Assembly: GCF_005145045.1 (NCBI RefSeq)
Contig: NZ_CP039693.1
Location: 332,699-396,698, forward strand
Length of the DNA: 64,000 nucleotides
Source: Agrobacterium larrymoorei
GTDB taxonomy: Bacteria; Pseudomonadota; Alphaproteobacteria; Rhizobiales; Rhizobiaceae
Direction of reading: 5' to 3'
The notes under the pieces are model-generated. The model was given only the letters and a program-made list of their open reading frames with translations. It was not told the origin of the DNA and made no database searches. A program made the translations under genes and the position numbers. Shown here in pieces: positions 56,720 to 64,000 of this stretch (positions are counted from its first letter, which is position 1; the number at the start of each line of letters is the position of its first letter).

Positions 56720-58202
56720 AGATGGCGGCCTCCAATTCCGTCAGAGAGATGTGCCGCGGGTCGTAGGTTGCCTGGAAGCGCCCTTCGACCATGTGAATGA
56801 TCCGGTCCGTATTGAAGTAGACCTCCGGGGGCTCATCCGAGATCACGATGATGGAAAGCCCTTCCGCAGCAAGCTTGCGGACGATTTCAAAAATGCCGGC
56901 GCGCGCGCCGACATCCACACCGACCGTCGGCGCGTCGAGGATCAGGATTTTCGGGCCGATTGCCAGCCATTTTGCAATTGCAATACGCTGCTGGTTGCCG
57001 CCGGACAGCGTGCGGATCGGATCGTCCGGCAGGCCGATCTTGACGCCCAGCGCGCGGATCCAGTGCGACACCACATCGGCTTTCTTCGTTGGCGAAATCA
57101 AGCCGCCGGACAAGATGCGATCGAGCGATGCCATGACCAGATTATCGGCAATGGATTGCGGCTGGTTCAGCCCGAGCGACAGACGGTCCTCCGAGAGATA
57201 GGCGACGCCTTCGCGAATGGCATCCCGGTTCGAGCGGAAATCGACCGGCTCGCCTTCGATCAGAATTTCTCCCGATTGCGGGCGGTGCATACCAAAAAGG
57301 GTGAGCGCAAGCTCTGTGCGACCCGCACCCAGGAGGCCGGTGATGCCGAGCGTCTCGCCCTTGCGTAGATCGAATGAAATATCCTGAAACTCGCCCGCTC
57401 GCGTCAGTTCCCGCACGGAAAGTACGACGGGACGATCGTCATGGTCGGTCGCGATGATGGCACTATCGAAGTTACGACCCGTCATCAGTTCCGTAACGCG
57501 CGACTGGGTCATGCCCTCTACCGGGAAAACGCCGACAAGAGCGCCATCGCGCAACACCGTGATCCGGTGCGAAATCTCCAGAACTTCGGCCAGACGGTGA
57601 GATACGAAGACGACTGCCACGCCGGACGCTGAAAGATGACGGACGATATCGACCAGATAATCCGCTTCCGATTGCGTGAGTGACGCGGTTGGTTCATCCA
57701 TGAACACGATGCGCGCCTCGCCGACCAGCGCGCGGGCAATGGCAACGATCTGCCGTTGTGCAATGGGCAACTCCTTGAGCGGCCTGTCTATGTCTATTTC
57801 GACACCCAGCCGGGCCAGCGCCTTTTCCGCAGCCTGACGGATTGCGCGCTTGTCGACCAATCCGTATTTGCCGTTTACCGCATGTTGAAAGCCGATATTC
57901 TCGGCAACAGACATCTCGTCGAAAAGCGCAAGATCCTGCCAGATGACCTGAATGCCGAGAGACTGCGCGAGTGCTGGCGTCATCGCCGTGATCGGCTTGC
58001 CGTCGAAATAGAGTTCAGCCCCGTCCGCCGGTTTGTAGACGCCGGTAATGACCTTGATCAGGGTGCTTTTGCCGCAGCCGTTTTCGCCTGCAAGGCAATG
58101 CACCTCGCCGGGATTGACCTCGAAGGACACGTTCTTCAATGCCCGAACGCCGCCGAACGTGACATTGATGTTCTTTAGGGACAGGAGCGGTTCTTCGCTC
58201 AT
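56712..58202 (-). CDS. Sugar ABC importer ATPase, tandem domains (RbsA/MglA type)
   Basis: A 496-residue protein with two ATPase halves. The first has Walker A GENGCGKST (near 39), signature-equivalent LPIAQRQIVAIARAL and Walker B RIVFMDEPTASLT. The second has the usual degenerate Walker A (GLLGAGRTE) with LSGGNQQRIAIAKWL and ILILDAPTVGVDVG, where the catalytic glutamate is replaced by alanine. Such asymmetry is normal in this class. It follows the binding-protein gene across a 121-base gap containing a strong hairpin. Confidence 0.93.
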   Translation of the reverse strand: MSEEPLLSLKNINVTFGGVRALKNVSFEVNPGEVHCLAGENGCGKSTLIKVITGVYKPADGAELYFDGKPITAMTPALAQSLGIQVIWQDLALFDEMSVAENIGFQHAVNGKYGLVDKRAIRQAAEKALARLGVEIDIDRPLKELPIAQRQIVAIARALVGEARIVFMDEPTASLTQSEADYLVDIVRHLSASGVAVVFVSHRLAEVLEISHRITVLRDGALVGVFPVEGMTQSRVTELMTGRNFDSAIIATDHDDRPVVLSVRELTRAGEFQDISFDLRKGETLGITGLLGAGRTELALTLFGMHRPQSGEILIEGEPVDFRSNRDAIREGVAYLSEDRLSLGLNQPQSIADNLVMASLDRILSGGLISPTKKADVVSHWIRALGVKIGLPDDPIRTLSGGNQQRIAIAKWLAIGPKILILDAPTVGVDVGARAGIFEIVRKLAAEGLSIIVISDEPPEVYFNTDRIIHMVEGRFQATYDPRHISLTELEAAIYA

Positions 58203-58270
58203 AACGGCACATCTCTCCAGTCGCGCCGCAGGTAGTGCGGGCGTCAGTCATATTCATGCTTTGTCGAAGT

Positions 58271-58307
58271 CGGCGTCGCGTAAACTCGCATGTTTCACGC
58301 GACGCCG
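58271..58307 (-). terminator. Intercistronic hairpin downstream of the binding-protein gene
   Basis: CGGCGTCGCGT (58271-58281) and ACGCGACGCCG (58297-58307) form a perfect eleven-pair stem with a 15-base loop, 17 bases after the binding-protein stop. No T-run follows leftward, so partial termination or mRNA stabilisation is more likely than a full stop. Confidence 0.6.
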
Positions 58308-58323
58308 TGGCCCTGGGGAGGAA

Positions 58324-59301
58324 TTAGAGGCCCATGGAAACCAGCTTGTCGATGCTTTCCTTGTCGATCTTCAGAAGCTGATCCACAACGATGGTATTCC
58401 CATCTGGATCGATCTTGCCGAGACCTTCGATATCGTCTCCTGCCTTCGGCACTTGGCCCTTGGCAATACGATCCGCAAGCGTGATGAACACCTCACCGGC
58501 CTGCTTCGGATTCCACATGAAACCACCCGTCAGCGCGCCGGACTTGATGAGCTTTGCGCCCTGACCCGGTGAGAACGGGCCGATGACAAAAACCTTGCCG
58601 TCCTTTCGGCGTTCTTCGACAGCGCGACCGGCACCAATCGGACCCTGCGAACCGAATGCCAGGAAGCCCTTCAGATCCTGATTGGCGGACATGAGATCGA
58701 GTGCTGTCGATCGGCTCTTGTCGAGATCTTCGGCCACGCCGTAGCGGTCGCCCACCAGCTTCATGTCGGGATAGTTGGCCTTGATATAGGCAATTGCTGC
58801 ATCTGCCCATGCATTATGGAGCGGGACGGTGAGCGAGCCGACGAAGACGGCGTAACGGCCCTTGCCACCCATCTTTTCGGCAAGAAGCTTGCCATGCGCT
58901 TCACCGAAGCCTTTGGCGGATGCCAGTTCGAAATCCCAGTCGGCGCCCTGCTGCTTTGGCGATTCATGGGTGATGACCTTGATACCCGCGGCTTGCGCCT
59001 TCTTCAAAACCGGCTCCAGAACCTTCGCATCATTCGGCACGACACCGATGAAGTCGACCTTCTGCGCGATAAGGTCCTCGATGGCGCGAACCTGAAGCGC
59101 AGGGTCTGCGCTCGTCGGGCCTACCATGAAGCCGTTGACACCCAATTTGGAGCTTTGCTCCTTGATGCCTGCTTCCATGGCATTGAACCATGGAATGCCG
59201 CCAATCTTGACGACCACGCCGACCTTTGGACCTTCGGCCCATGCGGTAGACGCGAGCAAGGCGAGCGACAATCCAACAGCTGCTGCAATAATTCTCTTCA
59301 T
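58324..59301 (-). CDS. Periplasmic sugar-binding protein (RbsB-like)
   Basis: A 325-residue class I binding protein. The signal peptide covers about 1-22 (AAVGLSLALLASTAWA). The mature part has the type 1 periplasmic-binding fold: VGVVVKIGGIPWFNAMEAGI, the hinge region DFIGVVPNDAKVLEPVL, VITHESPKQQGADWD and GFLAFGSQGPIGAGRAVEE. It delivers its sugar, probably D-allulose or a related ketose given the epimerase in the operon, to the two-permease channel. First gene of the operon, divergent from the regulator. Confidence 0.92.
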   Translation of the reverse strand: MKRIIAAAVGLSLALLASTAWAEGPKVGVVVKIGGIPWFNAMEAGIKEQSSKLGVNGFMVGPTSADPALQVRAIEDLIAQKVDFIGVVPNDAKVLEPVLKKAQAAGIKVITHESPKQQGADWDFELASAKGFGEAHGKLLAEKMGGKGRYAVFVGSLTVPLHNAWADAAIAYIKANYPDMKLVGDRYGVAEDLDKSRSTALDLMSANQDLKGFLAFGSQGPIGAGRAVEERRKDGKVFVIGPFSPGQGAKLIKSGALTGGFMWNPKQAGEVFITLADRIAKGQVPKAGDDIEGLGKIDPDGNTIVVDQLLKIDKESIDKLVSMGL

Positions 59302-59420
59302 GAATGTTCCTCCTCAACAACTCGGCAATCGGATTTGCCCGGTCGGAAAACCGACGCGTTTCAAATCCTCGTCTCGTCTTTGCGAAACGCTCCCTTGCCA
59401 CTCCCATAGCAACCATCGAC

Positions 59421-59459
59421 GCACAATCGATATTGCTTATCTGCACAATCGATGGTGCA
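59421..59459. promoter_or_regulatory. LacI-type operator pair for the ketose operon
   Basis: GCACAATCGAT occurs at 59421 and again at 59443, 22 bases apart (two helical turns). The second lies inside TGCACAATCGATGGTGCA (59442-59459), an 18-base palindrome with one mismatched pair and the central CG typical of LacI-family operators. Both sit between the divergent binding-protein and regulator genes. Confidence 0.7.
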
Positions 59460-59533
59460 ATCACGATATCACGCAAATCTCTTTCGTCAAGAGGATCACT
59501 GCTCTATCAATGAGAATCACTGGGAGAATGCAG

Positions 59534-60628
59534 ATGTCGGACCAAAGCGCAAAGAAAGCCACGATTTACGACCTGTCGGTCATGTCCGGTGCTTCGGCAT
59601 CGACGGTGAGCGCGGTTCTCAATGGTTCATGGCGCAAAAGGCGGATTTCCGAGGAGACGGCGGCCAAGATTCTTTCGCTCGCCAAGGCGCAGCGATACAC
59701 CGCCAATCTGCAGGCGCGCGGTCTGCGCAGCTCCAAGTCGGGCCTCGTGGGGCTTCTGGTGCCGATTTATGAGAACCGCTTTTTCTCTTCCATGGCCCAG
59801 ACATTCGAAGCACATGCGCGCAAACGTGGGCTTTCACCGATGGTCGTTTCCGGCAGAAGAGACCCGGAGGAGGAGCGTAAAACGGTGGAAACGTTGATCG
59901 CCTATTCCGTTGATGCACTGTTCATTGCGGGGGCCAGCGATCCAGATGGGGTTCATCAGGTCTGCGCACGCTCGGCCCTTCCCCATGTCAACATCGATCT
60001 TCCAGGCAAGCTGGCCTCTTCGGTCATTTCCGACAATCGCCAAGGCGCAGAGGTGCTGACGAGCGCAATTCTTGCGCATGCAAGCCGAAGCGGAGACCTG
60101 ATGCCGGACGACGTCATCCTGTTCGGCGGGCATGATGACCATGCGAGCCGCGACCGCATAGCCGGGTTTCACGCCGTCAAGGAAAAGCACTTCGGCGTAC
60201 CGGCTGATGACGATATCGAAATCACCGGCTACTCTCCAAAAATGACGGAACTGGCCTTCGAAAAATTCTACGAGCGGAAGGGCCGTCTACCGCGCTGTTT
60301 CTTCGTCAACTCTTCGATCAACTTCGAGGGACTACTGCGCTTCATGGGCCGTCATGATGGAGAGGCCTTCGGCGATATCGTCGTCGGCTGTTTCGACTAC
60401 GACCCCTTCGCCTCTTTCCTCCCCTTCTCCGTCTATATGATCAAGCCTGATATGGCCGAAATGCTTGAGCGAGGCTTTGAACTGCTGGATGCGGGTCCGG
60501 GCGAGCCGGTCGTCAAGATTGTCCAGCCTCAACTGGTTTTACCCCGCACTGCACTGGAAGGCCCGCTGGACGACATCAAGGACACGATATCATCCACCAA
60601 CATCTTGCAGCGTCATGCGCGGGCATGA
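59534..60628 (+). CDS. LacI-family transcriptional regulator
   Basis: A 364-residue repressor-type protein. The N-terminal helix-turn-helix and hinge read ATIYDLSVMSGASASTVSAVLNGSWRKRRISEETAAKI. The ligand domain follows from about 65 (GLVGLLVPIYENRFFSSM) and resembles periplasmic sugar-binding proteins. The ATG at 59534 is seven bases after GGGAG; an ATG two codons earlier is possible. It is divergent from the importer and epimerase genes, with paired operators between. It most likely represses the operon until the rare sugar or its product binds. Confidence 0.92.
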   Translation: MSDQSAKKATIYDLSVMSGASASTVSAVLNGSWRKRRISEETAAKILSLAKAQRYTANLQARGLRSSKSGLVGLLVPIYENRFFSSMAQTFEAHARKRGLSPMVVSGRRDPEEERKTVETLIAYSVDALFIAGASDPDGVHQVCARSALPHVNIDLPGKLASSVISDNRQGAEVLTSAILAHASRSGDLMPDDVILFGGHDDHASRDRIAGFHAVKEKHFGVPADDDIEITGYSPKMTELAFEKFYERKGRLPRCFFVNSSINFEGLLRFMGRHDGEAFGDIVVGCFDYDPFASFLPFSVYMIKPDMAEMLERGFELLDAGPGEPVVKIVQPQLVLPRTALEGPLDDIKDTISSTNILQRHARA

Positions 60629-60883
60629 ATTCACTGTCCGCAAACATGGCCTGCTAATTCTCTACTGATCTAGTCGATTTTTCTTCTGACGGAGGCGCCA
60701 CGCAAATTCTCTTCTCTTTGGAAGCGGTAATTTGGGTCGCACTGCTTGGTCCTGCTCCCAGCTCTTTGACATGCTTTCATGGAGCTAGGCGTCTGGCTTG
60801 CCGGAAGTGAAGGAAGACTGCGTGAACGGACTATCTGACAATATTGCCGTGACTTTGAAGCGAGCTGTTCGGCTGGGATCAGC

Positions 60884-61954
60884 ATGACCGGAACGAGCGA
60901 ATTTCTCTGGTACATTCCGAATGATACGAAGGCGGGGCACCGTGGCGATACGGCCTCCGCAGACCATAATAGTCTTGCAACGCTGACTGCGCACGCCAGG
61001 GCCCTTGAGCAGAATGGCTGGAAAGGCGCTTTGATCGGGACGGGCTGGGGCCGACCGGACACGTTTACCGTTGCGACTGCCATTGCAGCGCAGACCACGA
61101 GCTTCGAGGCACTTGCGGCAATTCGCCCCGGTTACTGGCAACCCGCTCATTTTGCCTCTGCTGCGGCAACGCTCGATCAGCTTTCGGGGGGACGTCTGCG
61201 CATCAATATCGTGTCCGGGCGCGATGACCTAGCGGCCTATGGCGACAGCGAGGGCGACCAGGCCCAGCGTTATGCCCGCACGAAAGAATTCATACGGCTG
61301 ACCCGGAGGCTTTGGACCGAAGAGAATGTCAGTTTCGAGGGCGAGCATTTCCGGGTTTCCAACTCAACCGCGCAGCCACGCATTCGAGCTCATGGTGAAA
61401 GGCTTCACCCAAAACTCTATTTCGGCGGCGCCTCCGAAGCGGCTGAGCAAGTGGCAGCAACGGAAGCGGATGTACAACTGTTCTGGGGTGAGCCGCTGAA
61501 GGCTGTTCAGGAACGGATCGAGCGGCTCAAAACTTTGAGCAACCAACTGGATCGCGATCTGCCCCCTCTCGAATTCGGACTGCGCATCACGACGCTTGTG
61601 CGCAGCTCAACCGCTGAGGCTTGGAGAGATGCGGAAAACAAGGTCGCGGAAATGGCAAAAGGCAGCGGCGCACGCTGGAACGACCACCTGCAATCCATCG
61701 CCGTTGGCCAACAGAGGCTGTTCGACCTGCAAAAACAGGGCGATGTCCTCGATGACAATCTCTACACCGCCCCCGGCCGCTTCGGCGGCGGCGGCGCGGG
61801 TACGACCTGGCTGGTGGGTTCGGCAGAGGACGTGGCCTCTTCGTTGAAGAAATATCGCGACCTCGGGATTACACATTTCATCCTGTCCGACACGCCTTAT
61901 CTGGCGGAGATCGAGAGGCAGGGGCGAGATTTGTTGCCGTTGCTCAGAGACTGA
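60884..61954 (+). CDS. LLM flavin-dependent monooxygenase, SsuD-like
   Basis: A 356-residue luciferase-like TIM-barrel enzyme of the FMNH2-dependent alkanesulfonate monooxygenase group. Features include SEFLWYIPNDTKAG at the start, AAIRPGYWQPAHFASAAATLDQLSGGRLRINIVSG, RYARTKEFIRLTRRLW and the C-terminal GTTWLVGSAEDVASSLKKY. It needs reduced FMN from a separate reductase not seen nearby. The likely reaction is desulfonation of an organosulfonate to an aldehyde and sulfite, although related enzymes use other substrates. No ABC importer genes accompany it. Confidence 0.88.
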   Translation: MTGTSEFLWYIPNDTKAGHRGDTASADHNSLATLTAHARALEQNGWKGALIGTGWGRPDTFTVATAIAAQTTSFEALAAIRPGYWQPAHFASAAATLDQLSGGRLRINIVSGRDDLAAYGDSEGDQAQRYARTKEFIRLTRRLWTEENVSFEGEHFRVSNSTAQPRIRAHGERLHPKLYFGGASEAAEQVAATEADVQLFWGEPLKAVQERIERLKTLSNQLDRDLPPLEFGLRITTLVRSSTAEAWRDAENKVAEMAKGSGARWNDHLQSIAVGQQRLFDLQKQGDVLDDNLYTAPGRFGGGGAGTTWLVGSAEDVASSLKKYRDLGITHFILSDTPYLAEIERQGRDLLPLLRD

Positions 61955-61971
61955 GGTCGCTTGCTGACACG

Positions 61972-62230
61972 TCACTTCGGCTTGGCACGATTTCCCAGCG
62001 CAAAAATCGCAGCGGATCCTGCCAACACCAGCAGAACGCGCACAATGTGGTGGAACACCACGAAGGGCACTTCTATTCCAAGGGTAAGGGCGATCAGGCT
62101 CATTTCGGCGACGCCGCCGAGTGAGTAACCCAGCATGGTTCCGACAAGAGGACCGTGGAGCCGATAACGATTTGTGGCAGCCCCAATAACGCGCTTGGCA
62201 GCATCAAGGTGGAAGCGCCGGCTAGATGTT
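61972..62230 (-). pseudogene. C-terminal remnant of an AbrB-family membrane protein
   Basis: Read leftward, the last ~75 codons encode SLGGVAEMSLIALTLGIEVP followed by FVVFHHIVRVLLVLAGSAA, matching the C-terminal helix pair of AbrB-family membrane proteins (usual form PGGLaEMSLIALALGxDVAFVxxHHxxR). Ahead of it the frame has no start or ribosome binding site and the rest of the roughly 350-residue protein is missing. The true left stop is at 61972. A decayed, truncated gene. Confidence 0.6.
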
Positions 62231-62473
62231 AGTCTAAACTGGCATAAACGGGCAGAGCGGATAGCGGGCTAGAAATGGCATGTGGTCCCGAGGGTATGCT
62301 TTGGTGATTGCAGATACAGACGATGCAGGAGGCACGATCAGTCGTCTCCAGATCAAAAGATAGGCGAGAGACTATCTTGGCTGGAACAAAAAAGCCGCCT
62401 TTTTCAATTGACAGACATCTGGCGCCGGTATCGTGAATTACTGTATCAAAAGAACTGGTCAACAAGGTGGACA

Positions 62474-63379
62474 ATGGCAAATCAGCTGCACAGGGCGCTA
62501 GCCTCCAAGATACTTCGATATGTCAGGACTAATGGTTTGCAGGCCGGGCATCATTTGACCGAAGTATCACTGGCCGATCTGTTAGGAACATCGCGCGGCC
62601 CTATCCGCGCGGCGCTGGCTTTGTTGATCGCGGATGGCTACGTTCAGCAGGTTCCTAACCGCGGTTTTTTCCTTGGGAATGTCGTCTCCGAGCCGCCGGC
62701 GGTCGAGCAGCATGCGTCCAGCGATGATGAAGGGATCTACCTGACGATTGCCTATGATCGGCTTGTCGGCAATATTGCACGCACGGTATCGGAGCCGGAA
62801 CTGATGCGGCGCTATGATGTTTCGCGCGCCCGCCTGAGACGAATTCTTATGCGGATTGCAACCGAAGGCTGGATAGAGCGCCGCGAAGGTCGCGGCTGGT
62901 GCTTTATACAGCTGATCGACTCGGGTGACGCTTATCGCGAATCCTGTGAGCTGCGGCAGATGTTGGAGCCTGCGGGGCTCATCAACGACTCGTTCAAATT
63001 AGATGAGGCAATCCTTGACAGGCTGCATCAGCAGCAGGCTATGGTGCGCGACGGGGCATGGGAAACTCTTAACCAGATTGAATTTTTCGAAATCGACGCA
63101 CAGTTCCATGAAGGCCTAGCCGAGATGTCTGGAAACCGCTTCCTGCTTGGGACGATAGAGCGCCAGAACCAGTTACGAAGACTGATTGAGTACCGCCAAA
63201 CACTAAACCGCGAGCACGAGCGCGTTCAGAGTAACGAGCATTTCGATATTCTGGACAAGCTTAAGAAGGGTCTTCGCTTCGAGGCGTCGCAAATGCTTGC
63301 GCACCACCTCGGCAATGCCAAGATCAGGAATGCGCGGAGTGGCAGTTTAGTAGTTGGAGCGCCTTGGACCAAGGATTGA
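62474..63379 (+). CDS. GntR/FCD-family regulator with two winged-helix domains
   Basis: A 301-residue regulator. The first winged helix (about 1-70) reads HLTEVSLADLLGTSRGPIRAALALLIADG. A second (about 95-155) reads TVSEPELMRRYDVSRARLRRILMRIATEGWIERREGRG. An FCD-type helical domain (about 160-290) has the ligand histidines around EIDAQFHEGLAEMSGNRF and LAHHLGNAK. The ATG at 62474 follows AAGGTGG; the frame is open further upstream but that part looks non-coding. The nearest possible target is the SsuD-like gene. Confidence 0.88.
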   Translation: MANQLHRALASKILRYVRTNGLQAGHHLTEVSLADLLGTSRGPIRAALALLIADGYVQQVPNRGFFLGNVVSEPPAVEQHASSDDEGIYLTIAYDRLVGNIARTVSEPELMRRYDVSRARLRRILMRIATEGWIERREGRGWCFIQLIDSGDAYRESCELRQMLEPAGLINDSFKLDEAILDRLHQQQAMVRDGAWETLNQIEFFEIDAQFHEGLAEMSGNRFLLGTIERQNQLRRLIEYRQTLNREHERVQSNEHFDILDKLKKGLRFEASQMLAHHLGNAKIRNARSGSLVVGAPWTKD

Positions 63380-64000
63380 CGCTGCCTTAGGCCGATGGTT
63401 TTTCATCTAGGTTGCTACTTACCTTTCGGGTAAGATTATTATGTTTGGGCAAAAGATAAAATCATTTCTGCGTTCAGGAAGATGTCTCCCTCACTGATGT
63501 TCGGAAAGTTGAATGAAGCGCTCCACGCGTTTGTTCGTCTTTTCCAATAATGCTGAGCGCCCGGGTTGGCCATTAATGAGCAGGTGACCGAACGGCAGGA
63601 TTGTGCTGCGATCATTTAAGGGATGAGTGGACCGATATCCTGACCCCGTCTGGATTTGGCAAACCACTAGAACGGCCAGTCAAATCCTCTATTCGGCCGA
63701 TGAAATAGTGATTCCGAAATGAGTATCAAGCCGGATACATGCCAATATTGAGCTTCAAGCGCCTTGTGCTGGTATAGTGTCAAATCCATACCGCTCCCAG
63801 TCCGCATATCTGGAGATCGCGAGAAGCGATCATCGATGTGTTTCAGAATGGTTAACGATCTTTACCGATTCTCCCTTCAACAGCAATCTTGGTGGTTTCA
63901 ACGCGTGCAAACCGTAAATACTGGACGGAGCGCCCGAATCATGATGTACCCTTAGCGAGCAAAGGTCGGCAAACCGGTGGATGCCCGCCAAGAGGGAATT
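63380..64000. other. No recognisable gene in the last 621 bases
   Basis: Several short frames exist on both strands, none with a ribosome binding site and recognisable protein. A leftward frame around 63480-63680 stays open for some 60 codons but matches nothing I know. It may be intergenic or a decayed gene continuing past the window. Confidence 0.4.

Noticed and set aside
63764..63955. Rightward frame of 63 codons at the window end
   Set aside because: No ribosome binding site and no recognisable motif.

Overview
The window looks like chromosomal DNA of an alphaproteobacterium of the Rhizobiaceae, most likely of the Agrobacterium/Rhizobium group. The evidence is a contiguous exoK-exoL-exoA-exoM-exoO set as in succinoglycan loci, an ExoY-type priming transferase, a PrsD/PrsE-type secretion system, two methyl-accepting chemotaxis proteins with nitrate/nitrite-type (NIT-like) sensor regions, a BA14K protein, and a D-allulose (psicose) 3-epimerase that, from memory, is nearly identical to the Agrobacterium tumefaciens enzyme. 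A Brucella/Ochrobactrum relative cannot be excluded without a search. I saw no rRNA, tRNA, CRISPR array or intact insertion sequence.

Layout. 1-0.7 kb: a frameshifted MFS transporter pseudogene. 1.4-3.6 kb: a chemotaxis receptor. 3.9-13.6 kb: a catabolic island made of a kinase plus a phospholyase-like class III enzyme, a GntR/FCD regulator with two matching operators, an SDR dehydrogenase, a polyamine-type ABC importer and a second class III aminotransferase. It looks like uptake and degradation of a hydroxylated amine. 13.9 kb: a metallophosphatase.

15.0-36.1 kb: an exopolysaccharide locus. exoKLAMO read rightward. A leftward operon encodes a Wzy/ligase-like protein, a Wza/ExoF-type outer-membrane exporter, a secreted Gly/Ala-rich protein, a Wzc/ExoP tyrosine kinase and an unknown membrane-anchored protein. 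Then come ExoY, an acyltransferase-SGNH protein, a pyruvyltransferase, a Wzx flippase and a second, ExoQ-like polymerase. ExoU, ExoW, ExoH, ExoN and ExoB equivalents are not in the window, so the locus could make a shorter succinoglycan-like repeat. 37.2-42.4 kb: a small RTX protein, its presumed type I exporter (PrsD/PrsE; in Sinorhizobium this system exports the ExoK glycanase), a small secreted protein and a LapG-family periplasmic cysteine protease.

42.5-52.1 kb: small secreted proteins, a second chemotaxis receptor, a BacA/YddA-type ABC exporter, a double BA14K protein, a YihY-family membrane protein, an EAL phosphodiesterase with a 55-residue gene upstream, and a GlxA-type AraC regulator. 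52.2-60.6 kb: a D-allulose/rare-ketose operon (substrate-binding protein, double ATPase, two permeases, two distinct TIM-barrel epimerases, a FrcK-like kinase) divergent from its LacI-type regulator, with a good operator between them. 60.9-63.4 kb: an SsuD-like flavin monooxygenase, a remnant of an AbrB-family membrane protein, and a GntR regulator that carries two winged helices. The last 600 bases hold nothing I can identify.

Starts were corrected wherever a ribosome binding site, operon overlap or signal peptide argued for a shorter protein than the longest open frame. Function calls rest on motifs and recalled family features, since no database search was possible.
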